NCBI GenBank assembly: GCA_030671945.1
Contig: DAOVHJ010000202.1
Coordinates: 1-5,298 of the forward strand
DNA length: 5,298 nucleotides
Direction of reading: 5' to 3'
Origin: Candidatus Heimdallarchaeota archaeon
GTDB lineage: Archaea; Asgardarchaeota; Heimdallarchaeia; JABLTI01
Every line of letters begins with the position of its first letter. Within the stretch, counting starts at the first letter, position 1. Of this stretch, positions 1 through 3,928 are shown piece by piece. Made by a program: the position numbers and the translations under genes. Under the pieces are notes generated by a model, which saw only the letters and a program-made list of their open reading frames with translations, made no database searches and was not told where the DNA came from.

Positions 1-1
1 A

Positions 2-1369
2 TATAAAGGAAAATCATTCGAATCCGAATTCCAAATACTAAAAGCTCGATTTTTGTATTTGTCTGATGAAGATAAAATAGCTACAAAACAACTGAAAAAG
101 GAATTGGATTCTTTACTAACTATTATTGTTACTCAAGGTATTACTTACAAATTAATTTACAATACTTATTTACACTTCATTGAGGATATTCCTGTAAATG
201 AGCTAGATGCAGAAGAATTAGTTAATGATTTTCATAGATACTTATCCTCTTCACCCGAGGAGATTGCTGCCCCGATCCAATTCAAAGATGCTGTTGTTAT
301 TGTTATTAATGAGCTTATCAATTTAGGTCAGACTGCTTCTGCTGTTGAAATAGGAAAAAATCTCCGAATGAACCATTCCACTGTAACAAAGCATCTAACT
401 AAAATTGTTTCTAGATATAATGCTTCATGGAGAAGGGAACCAAATTGGATGGGTTTGGGTTTACATACTTATTTAATTTTAATTGAATTTAGTAAAGATA
501 AGAATTCTGAAAGAGAAGAGCTTGCAGCGAATTTGCTTGACATTCCGTATGTATTTGAATTATTCGATGGTGAAAATTCTGATTCAATCTTTTTATATTC
601 TGTTCTCTACTGTCCCCATTCAGTTATTAATAATTTAACTTTTAAAATAGAAAAAATGGTTAATGAAAAAACCATAAAATCTTTTGAGATAAAACCAATT
701 AAAAATAGATTGTTTAAAACTTCATTTGTACACCCTCAAATTAAACCTACACTTTCTAATAACGAGAAATTGATAAATGGCAAAATTCCCATACAGAAAT
801 TTAACCTTTGGAATACAAATGAGAATTTTAATTCTAAAGATCAGCTAGATTTTGATATAAGATCACTAAAATTCCTATCAATTTTGATTTCAAAAGCTAT
901 TACCACTAAAGGCTTTTATGGAGTATGGCTTTCAGAATTATCCGAATTTTTATCTGAAAATAATATTGATCCAAAAGACACTCTAGAAGCAACTAATTTC
1001 TTTAATAAAATGCAAAACATTGCTGTTGAAAAGAATCTATTGGATTATCGTCTTTCTATTTCACCATCAATTCTTAATTCACATGAGCAGTTAGTAATCA
1101 AGATAATTTGTGATCCAGAGTCTGATTCTGCTTATAGATTAATTGATGATCTTTCCGTGTTTGGATGGGTAGTCATTTTGCATTCTTATGATGAATTGTA
1201 TATGAGTATTAATGGACTAAATTATCAAGATGCTTTATCTGAATTAATATCAAGATTTCTAGAAGAAAAGAAAATTGAATTTAGTATGTTTTCAATTAAA
1301 AGTCGATTATTACGACATGTTCCCTATAATGAACTATATGATTTTGAAAATAAGAAATGGAAATTTTAA
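2..1369 (+). CDS. Large HTH transcriptional regulator, Lrp/AsnC-like with probable duplicated HTH + sensor domains (5' partial)
   Basis: The frame is open from base 2 to the TAA at 1367-1369, giving 455 visible residues. The gene therefore begins upstream, and the TTG at 53 is not a credible start because coding sequence continues in front of it (YKGKSFESEF...). Visible residues about 97-136 form a helix-turn-helix; NHSTVTKHLTKIV is its recognition-helix part. Residues about 150-220 alternate strand-helix-strand (YLILIEF, LLDIPYVFELFDG, IFLYSVLY) in the manner of the RAM/ACT-like sensor domain of Lrp/AsnC regulators. A second helical block (about 282-350) and a second sensor-like block (about 361-432, with LVIKIICD, FGWVVILHSYDELY and a closing helix) repeat that plan, and both sensor blocks end in an I-K-x-x-L/R-L stretch. 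Usual Lrp proteins are about 150 residues, so this would be a tandem HTH-sensor protein. The HTH is clear. The sensor and duplication calls are inference from pattern, and no ligand can be named. Confidence 0.8.
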   Translation, partial: YKGKSFESEFQILKARFLYLSDEDKIATKQLKKELDSLLTIIVTQGITYKLIYNTYLHFIEDIPVNELDAEELVNDFHRYLSSSPEEIAAPIQFKDAVVIVINELINLGQTASAVEIGKNLRMNHSTVTKHLTKIVSRYNASWRREPNWMGLGLHTYLILIEFSKDKNSEREELAANLLDIPYVFELFDGENSDSIFLYSVLYCPHSVINNLTFKIEKMVNEKTIKSFEIKPIKNRLFKTSFVHPQIKPTLSNNEKLINGKIPIQKFNLWNTNENFNSKDQLDFDIRSLKFLSILISKAITTKGFYGVWLSELSEFLSENNIDPKDTLEATNFFNKMQNIAVEKNLLDYRLSISPSILNSHEQLVIKIICDPESDSAYRLIDDLSVFGWVVILHSYDELYMSINGLNYQDALSELISRFLEEKKIEFSMFSIKSRLLRHVPYNELYDFENKKWKF

Positions 1370-1383
1370 ATAAAATGGCTGAA

Positions 1384-1400
1384 GTGGTGTTACCCACCAC
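1384..1400 (-). terminator. Hairpin at the convergent gene ends
   Basis: GTGGTG (1384-1389) and CACCAC (1395-1400) can pair around a five-base loop that contains the stop codon of the small minus-strand peptide gene. On the minus strand the hairpin is followed about 10 bases on by the T-rich stretch CATTTTATTT, which fits archaeal termination. It lies 15 bases beyond the stop of the plus-strand regulator, so it may serve as a barrier for both genes. No poly-T follows on the plus strand. Confidence 0.4.
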
Positions 1401-1527
1401 CGCCAGTTCCGGCATCTCCTTGTCCAAATCCTGAGGGGGCTTGGACTGAAGTTGCAATTCCTCCAGTTGCGAGAACTGCGAGGATGATCAATGCTAATGA
1501 GATTATCTTGGGATTGACTTTCTTCAT
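1390..1527 (-). CDS. Small secreted Gly-rich peptide (45 aa)
   Basis: ATG at 1527 to TAA at 1390 on the minus strand encodes 45 residues with a textbook export signal. The N-terminus is MKKVNPK, then a hydrophobic core of about 12 residues (IISLALIILAVLA), then a small-residue region ending ATSVQA that would suit signal peptidase after Ala30. The remaining 15 residues (PSGFGQGDAG then TGGGG) are Gly-rich, carry one acidic residue and no Cys. The product is probably exported or held in the membrane by an uncleaved signal. A weak GGAG lies about 12 bases before the start (1540-1543), further than usual. A TATA box sits at 1646-1653 with a dyad downstream. The 3' end is 20 bases from the convergent regulator. 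I do not recognise the family. The signal-like composition and the G+C-rich codons, unlike the surrounding AT-rich DNA, argue that it is real. Confidence 0.7.
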   Translation of the reverse strand: MKKVNPKIISLALIILAVLATGGIATSVQAPSGFGQGDAGTGGGG

Positions 1528-1582
1528 TTTTCGTTTAGTCTCCAATATCTTTATTCAATAAGAAATTGTGTTGATGAATATT

Positions 1583-1613
1583 AAAAGGAAAAATCTGGAC
1601 AAAAAAACCAGAT
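1583..1613 (-). terminator. Hairpin plus T tract in the leader of the 45-aa peptide gene
   Basis: ATCTGG (1593-1598) and CCAGAT (1608-1613) are perfect inverted repeats around nine bases. Read on the minus strand the hairpin runs straight into TTTT-CC-TTTT (1592 down to 1583). It lies between the TATA box at 1646-1653 and the start at 1527, so it could end transcription arriving from upstream or act as an attenuator for the peptide gene. A six-base-pair stem is modest, so the call is tentative. Confidence 0.35.
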
Positions 1614-1617
1614 ATTG

Positions 1618-1632
1618 TGCACGAGTTGTGCA
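1618..1632 (-). promoter_or_regulatory. Operator-like dyad near the predicted transcription start
   Basis: TGCAC-GAGTT-GTGCA is a perfect inverted repeat (1618-1622 and 1628-1632). The same bases contain a direct repeat TTGTGCA at 1615-1621 and 1626-1632, spaced 11 bp, about one helical turn. The dyad lies between the minus-strand TATA box (1646-1653) and the start site expected near 1620, where a bound regulator would block RNA polymerase. The neighbouring HTH regulator (2-1369) is a possible binder, but that is only inference from proximity. Confidence 0.45.
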
Positions 1633-1645
1633 TTTTTGTCTTTAC

Positions 1646-1653
1646 TATTTAAA
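1646..1653 (-). promoter_or_regulatory. TATA box for the 45-aa peptide gene
   Basis: The minus strand reads TTTAAATA here, an archaeal-type TATA element, in the context GTGTTTAAATAG. Transcription would start about 25 bases downstream, near 1620, giving a leader of about 93 nt before the ATG at 1527. A weaker alternative, TTGAATAAAG at 1550-1559, would give a nearly leaderless transcript. Confidence 0.45.
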
Positions 1654-2105
1654 CACCACAAAAATCACTTTTCACAGGTTTTGAGTCCATCTACTCGAGT
1701 ATACTTGTCTTCCAAAGTGTCAAAATGACAAAAGTGTGGTTTTTTTATACTATTTTCGGTATATCTCTTTTGAAGGAAATAGTTGGGATATTTAAAATGG
1801 TGGTCTCCATATGCCATTAAATCCCGATCTCTTTCTTCATTAAAAGTCTTCAAAAAAAGAGTCTCTTTGCAAAACTCTTCGGGTGCTGCGACTATTCATG
1901 GGGGCTCTTTCTTTTTTCTGTTCTTCTTTCACAATGAATAGTCGTTACGTTAGTATTTAAGAAGGAAATTTGCTGAAAGATTTCCACGCTTATTTTCTTT
2001 TCTTTACACTTTTGTTTTTTGTCGCTCGAACAGACACAGACCGTTATTGGTTTTAATCGTTGATTTTTCATTTTCTGGACAGGTTCTTTTTTTTCATAGT
2101 ATTCC
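1654..2105. other. Gene-poor stretch with weak minus-strand frames
   Basis: I see no convincing gene in this AT-rich stretch. Two minus-strand frames exist. One runs 1665-1853 (62 codons, TTG start, with an internal ATG at codon 13). The other runs 1892-2071 (59 codons, ATG start, containing VCVCSSDKKQKC). Neither has a Shine-Dalgarno site, a recognisable domain or a hydrophobic pattern, and the second ends inside the 11-bp inverted repeat at 1889-1944. Possible minus-strand TATA elements lie at 1742-1749 (TATAAAAA) and 1951-1960 (TTAAATAC). Short dyads occur at 1718-1730 (TGTCA-AAA-TGACA) and 1964-1985 (GGAAAT...ATTTCC). The stretch could carry an unrecognised small RNA or the remains of a lost gene. 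Confidence 0.4.
1889..1944. repeat. Perfect 11-bp inverted repeat with a 34-base spacer
   Basis: CGACTATTCAT (1889-1899) is the exact reverse complement of ATGAATAGTCG (1934-1944). The spacer is strongly asymmetric, pyrimidine-rich on the plus strand (GGGGGCTC then T/C runs). As RNA it would be an 11-bp stem with a large purine or pyrimidine loop. As DNA the two arms are centred 45 bp apart, with one arm between a possible minus-strand TATA at 1951-1960 and its expected start near 1930. No gene explains it. Confidence 0.6.
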
Positions 2106-2135
2106 TATTTGTTTAACTATTTTTAAAAACAAATA
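2106..2135. repeat. 9-bp inverted repeat upstream of the zinc-ribbon promoter
   Basis: TATTTGTTT (2106-2114) and AAACAAATA (2127-2135) are perfect inverted repeats around 12 bases. The dyad ends about 25 bp before the TATA box at 2161-2168, a position that would suit an activator site. The sequence is very AT-rich, so a chance match is possible. Confidence 0.4.
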
Positions 2136-2160
2136 ACTAAAAGTCTATTTTTTTAAATCC

Positions 2161-2168
2161 TTTATATA
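2161..2168 (+). promoter_or_regulatory. TATA box for the structured leader and zinc-ribbon gene
   Basis: TTTATATA, preceded by TTTAAATCC, is the best archaeal TATA box in the window. Transcription would start near 2188-2192 (around GCAGTGGG), leaving a leader of about 150 nt before the ATG at 2344. A second, poorer candidate (TTTAAAAG, 2193-2200) would shorten the leader by about 30 nt but still leave most of the predicted structure intact. Confidence 0.6.
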
Positions 2169-2189
2169 CTAATTACTTAGGATAGCAGT

Positions 2190-2343
2190 GGGTTTAAAAG
2201 GAGTCTTCGGAGTACGTATACTAGTAGAAGTACGATCTTTTAGACGAGAATTGGGTCATAAACAAAGTTCGCTTCTCGATTTAACCAATAAGTAATTGAC
2301 CCAACACTTTGAAAAATTTATGATCACTTGAGGTGATTCTTTA
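2190..2343 (+). promoter_or_regulatory. Structured 5' leader, riboswitch-like or autoregulatory candidate
   Basis: A leader of about 150 nt precedes a 153-nt gene. By eye it holds four helices. An outer hairpin has TAAAAG (2195-2200) pairing with CTTTTA (2237-2242), and inside it CTTC (2205-2208) with GAAG (2227-2230) and AGTA (2211-2214) with TACT (2219-2222). Helix A pairs CGAGAA (2245-2250) with TTCTCG (2273-2278). Helix B pairs TTGGGTCA (2251-2258) with TGACCCAA (2297-2304), eight perfect pairs. A and B are in A-B-A'-B' order, so they form a pseudoknot or alternate. A last hairpin (2323-2337) covers the ribosome site. No known riboswitch or tRNA pattern is recognised. The pairings are exact in the sequence; the regulatory role is inference. 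Confidence 0.5.
2323..2337 (+). promoter_or_regulatory. Shine-Dalgarno site masked by its own hairpin
   Basis: GAGGTGAT (2330-2337) is a strong archaeal ribosome site six bases before the ATG at 2344 and fixes that start. Just before it, ATCAC (2323-2327) pairs with GTGAT (2333-2337) around TTGAG, hiding half of the site. ATCAC copies the anti-Shine-Dalgarno end of 16S rRNA, as a translational off-switch would. Confidence 0.55.
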
Positions 2344-2496
2344 ATGGAAAATTTCGATTTAGTTGATACGCCCGATAACAATGCCTATGCAATGTGCAGG
2401 GAATGTGGAAGAAAAATAGATGCTCAAGACATTCTCGAATCCGGCGAATCTCAATTCTGTTATTTTTGTAACAGAATGAAAATCCAAAGATTTTAG
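2344..2496 (+). CDS. Small zinc-ribbon protein (50 aa)
   Basis: ATG 2344 to TAG 2496 encodes 50 residues. Cys18-x-x-Cys21 (CRECG) and Cys39-x-x-Cys42 (CYFCN) are separated by 17 residues, the pattern of a single zinc-ribbon or rubredoxin-like knuckle pair. Between them lies a short acidic helix-like segment (IDAQDILESGES). The N-terminus is acidic (MENFDLVDTPDN) and the end is basic (RMKIQRF). Such domains usually bind one structural Zn and act in nucleic-acid or protein contacts, but no specific family or partner can be named. The start is well supported by the Shine-Dalgarno site at 2330-2337. The gene has its own promoter and an unusually long structured leader, so tight control, perhaps by metal or by the protein itself, is a reasonable inference. 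It is followed by a hairpin-plus-T terminator. Its G+C content is higher than that of the surrounding DNA. Confidence 0.8.
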   Translation: MENFDLVDTPDNNAYAMCRECGRKIDAQDILESGESQFCYFCNRMKIQRF

Positions 2497-2510
2497 ATTT
2501 AGAAATTGAA

Positions 2511-2567
2511 AGATATGATGATTCGCATCAAATCTCCTTTTTCTTTATTTATTCTTTTATTTATTAT
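2511..2567 (+). terminator. Intrinsic terminator of the zinc-ribbon gene
   Basis: Starting 15 bases after the stop, AGAT (2511-2514) pairs with ATCT (2532-2535) and TGATG (2516-2520) with CATCA (2526-2530), with one A-A mismatch and the loop ATTCG. A T-rich tract follows (2538-2567), the usual archaeal termination signal. The hairpin also lies just past the convergent acetyltransferase gene and could help stop its transcript. The same bases can be read as a 33-codon frame (2515-2616). Confidence 0.6.
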
Positions 2568-2616
2568 TGCTTTTCTAGGGATTGCTGTACTAATTTGTTT
2601 TAACTATATATTTTGA
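2515..2616 (+). CDS. Possible single-span membrane microprotein (33 aa)
   Basis: ATG-ATG at 2515 to TGA at 2616 reads a short N-terminus (MMIRIKSP) followed by an unbroken hydrophobic run of about 20 residues (FSLFILLFIIAFLGIAVLIC) and the tail FNYIF. Two positive residues before the span would place the N-terminus inside. It begins 18 bases after the zinc-ribbon stop, so the two could be co-transcribed. It overlaps the end of the convergent acetyltransferase gene by 17 bases. The caution is strong: T-rich DNA always reads as hydrophobic codons, there is no Shine-Dalgarno site, and the 5' end coincides with a terminator hairpin. I rate it as possible rather than likely. Confidence 0.3.
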   Translation: MMIRIKSPFSLFILLFIIAFLGIAVLICFNYIF

Positions 2617-3088
2617 ATTTGTTCACTGGTCCTTTTGTTTTCCAGAAGAGGTATTCATCTAGTCCTTCTTCTACGAAGTCTGGTATTGTTCCTATTATTT
2701 TGTAGCCATTTTTCTTGTAGAATTTCACTGCTCCTTCGTTTACTGTTGTAGTCACTAGGAACACGTTTGGTAATCCACTCGAGAAAGTCATCTCCTCTAT
2801 GAATCTTATTAGTTTTGCTCCTATCCCCTTGCTCCTCGATTTCTTTCTTACGACCATTCTCCGGATATAATTCGCGTATAGTATGTTTCTCTTAATAGTT
2901 ATGAATCCTAATACCTCTTCTTTCTGTGTTGCTACATACACTAATTCCTTTCCTAATCTATCATTGAAGAACTTCCTGGCTCCTTCTTTCTTTAACCCAA
3001 AGGCCGTCCAAGGATATGAGGTGACCGTCATTTCCGCACATTCTTCTATGTCCTCTTCTTTTAGTTCTCTTATTTTTGTTTCACTCAT
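2600..3088 (-). CDS. GNAT-family N-acetyltransferase (162 aa)
   Basis: This is a complete GNAT domain, which transfers an acetyl group from acetyl-CoA to an amine; the acceptor cannot be told from sequence. Strand 1 is KIRELKEEDIEECAEM (residues 5-20). The central sheet is ELVYVATQKEEVLGFITIKR (48-67). Motif A, RMVVRKKSRSKGIGAKLI (77-94), carries the R/K-x-x-G-x-G pyrophosphate loop for CoA. The motif B end has N117, A120, F123, Y124, then NGYKIIGTIPDF (127-138). The length is normal for a single-domain GNAT of the RimI/PhnO type. ATG at 3088 is supported by AAGGTGA at 3095-3101, six bases upstream. The gene starts directly after a decayed copy of the Nudix 3' end, and its ribosome site aligns with sequence that also follows the intact Nudix gene. 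This suggests a former Nudix-GNAT operon. Its codons are less AT-biased than those of the wHTH genes upstream. Confidence 0.9.
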   Translation of the reverse strand: MSETKIRELKEEDIEECAEMTVTSYPWTAFGLKKEGARKFFNDRLGKELVYVATQKEEVLGFITIKRNILYANYIRRMVVRKKSRSKGIGAKLIRFIEEMTFSSGLPNVFLVTTTVNEGAVKFYKKNGYKIIGTIPDFVEEGLDEYLFWKTKGPVNKFKIYS

Positions 3089-3113
3089 CTTTTTTCACCT
3101 TGACTGCTTCTTT

Positions 3114-3202
3114 TCATTTCTTTGTTGACTAATAGGTTCCTTTCCTCTCGAGCCATTTACTTTGAATGCCAATTATTTGTTTATGATCAAAAGTCTTAAC
3201 TT
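3114..3202 (-). pseudogene. Decayed copy of the Nudix 3' end, next to GNAT
   Basis: In frame this reads KLRL-FDHKQIIGIQSKWLE, then RKGTY-stop-STKK-stop. It matches the intact Nudix C-terminus (ELDLAFDHKEII, KWLKKKGTFWSTKK) residue for residue over most of its length. A TAG at 3129-3131 stands where the intact gene has TGG (Trp). There is no Nudix box or upstream part, so this is only the last 28 or so codons. It lies in the 155-bp direct repeat 3117-3271 and leads straight into the GNAT ribosome site. Confidence 0.75.
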
Positions 3203-3271
3203 TACTATTTTCCATGTAGAATAGTTATCTTTCTTGCATTAGTCACTTTATTCATCCTGAATTTAGGAATT
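3117..3271. repeat. Direct repeat, copy 2 (wHTH 3' end + spacer + Nudix tail)
   Basis: It aligns with 3775-3928 over 155 bases at about 88% identity by hand count (18 mismatches and one gap). The match begins at the Nudix tail stop and ends within the last codons of the wHTH gene 3263-3670. A 14-base near-palindrome, TCCTGAATTTAGGA, lies at its edge (3254-3267) in both copies. About 80 bases of this repeat also resemble the end of the intact Nudix gene at 4960-5045. Confidence 0.85.
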
Positions 3272-3670
3272 GAGAATTGATGTCAAGATTACCGCAATTA
3301 TTGCAATAGCAAAACTGATAGCACAAAAAATCATTACTTTTCTATTAAATTTTTTCTTTGCCTTCTCTTCGTTATCAAAATCAGAAAAAGAACTATCTTT
3401 TGTTGACATTATATTCAAGTAATATTGCATTCCCGTATATGTAATCTTGTAAGCTATCCTTGATTTTCCATCTGGATCAAGTAAATTTGTGGTGAAATTT
3501 TCTTGAACATAACCTGCTTTTTGCATTTCGTCAATACACTGTCTTACTTTTGTCTTATCCATATTAAGTTTTGATTCCAATTCAGTTATGGAAAAATCAG
3601 CATCTTTGTAAATGGATAAGAATGTAAGAATTTCTTTTATTGGTTCTACCAAACTATAATCATACGACAT
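3263..3670 (-). CDS. Tail-anchored winged-helix protein (135 aa)
   Basis: Residues 8-87 make one wHTH domain. A first helix (VEPIKEILTFLSI) is followed by SITELESKLNMDKTKVRQCIDEMQK as the helix-turn-helix with its recognition helix. The wing AGYVQENFTTN...SRIAYKIT and the closing TYTGMQYYLNIM come next. A polar, Lys-rich linker (about 90-111, EEKAKKKFNRK) leads to one membrane span (112-132, VMIFCAISFAIAIIAVILTS) with two or three residues after it. The positive charges before the span put the DNA-binding part in the cytoplasm. The ATG at 3670 lies about 25 bases from a TATA-bearing palindrome (3688-3700), so the transcript is probably leaderless; there is no Shine-Dalgarno site. The stop codon lies inside direct repeat 3117-3271. 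The plan matches the larger wHTH protein upstream in the cluster, though sequence similarity outside the shared plan is weak. The target DNA is unknown. Confidence 0.85.
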   Translation of the reverse strand: MSYDYSLVEPIKEILTFLSIYKDADFSITELESKLNMDKTKVRQCIDEMQKAGYVQENFTTNLLDPDGKSRIAYKITYTGMQYYLNIMSTKDSSFSDFDNEEKAKKKFNRKVMIFCAISFAIAIIAVILTSILNS

Positions 3671-3687
3671 ACTTGTTACTTAACTTT

Positions 3688-3700
3688 GTATAATTTATAC
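3688..3700 (-). promoter_or_regulatory. TATA box inside a perfect 13-bp palindrome
   Basis: The minus strand reads GTATAA-A-TTATAC, a perfect dyad that contains TATAAATT. Its centre is about 24 bases from the ATG at 3670, the archaeal TATA-to-start distance, predicting a leaderless mRNA. A symmetric protein bound here would compete directly with TBP. The wHTH product of the downstream gene is an obvious candidate for autorepression (inference). Confidence 0.5.
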
Positions 3701-3771
3701 TTTGTTTCAAAATGATATTATACAATCGCTTTGCCATTTGTGCTTCCTGTTTCTCTTCACTTCTGCTTTTT

Positions 3772-3859
3772 CTATTTCTTTGTTGACCAGAATGTTTCTT
3801 TCCTCTCAAGCTATTTACTTGATCGGCAATTATTTGTTTATGATCAATAGTCATAACTT
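3772..3859 (-). pseudogene. Decayed copy of the Nudix 3' end, between the two wHTH genes
   Basis: Compared with the intact Nudix C-terminus and the other decayed copy, this reads DHKQIIADQ, then after a one-base deletion SK-stop-LERKETFWSTKK-stop. It keeps the FWSTKK ending intact but has both a frameshift and a TAG replacing the Trp of KWL. A 64-codon frame starting at 3854 runs across it in the shifted phase and is an artefact of the deletion. It forms part of direct repeat 3775-3928. Confidence 0.75.
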
Positions 3860-3928
3860 TACTTTTTTCAATGTAGAATAGGTATCTTTCTTGTTTTAGT
3901 CACTTTATTAATCCTGAATTTAGGAATT
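3775..3928. repeat. Direct repeat, copy 1 (wHTH 3' end + spacer + Nudix tail)
   Basis: This is the partner of 3117-3271, about 88% identical with one single-base gap near the middle of the Nudix tail. The edge falls exactly on the stop codon of the wHTH gene ending at 3927. The spacer between the wHTH stop and the Nudix tail is as well conserved as the tail itself, so the duplicated unit included it. The copies are 657-658 bp apart, which is the length of one unit. Confidence 0.85.

Noticed and set aside
53..1369. Start of the large regulator at the TTG at 53
   Set aside because: The frame is open without a stop from base 2, and the preceding codons look like ordinary coding sequence, so the gene begins upstream of the window.
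1665..1853. 62-codon minus-strand frame as a gene
   Set aside because: It has a TTG start, no ribosome site and no domain or compositional signal. A gene cannot be excluded, but nothing positive supports it.
1892..2071. 59-codon minus-strand frame (contains VCVCSSDKKQKC)
   Set aside because: No ribosome site, the Cys pattern fits no known motif, and its end lies in the inverted repeat at 1889-1944.
2240..2310. tRNA or other known structured RNA in the leader
   Set aside because: AGTTCGCT and CGAGA/TCTCG recall a T arm, but no acceptor stem, anticodon arm or GGTTCRA signature fits.
2515..2540. Box C/D RNA (ATGATGA resembles a C box)
   Set aside because: No CTGA D box lies at the right distance. 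The bases are better explained by the terminator hairpin.
2883..3128. 81-codon plus-strand frame
   Set aside because: It is antisense to the well-supported GNAT gene and has no features of its own.
3660..3854. 64-codon minus-strand frame as a gene
   Set aside because: It reads through the decayed Nudix tail in a phase created by a one-base deletion, then continues through promoter DNA of the small wHTH gene.
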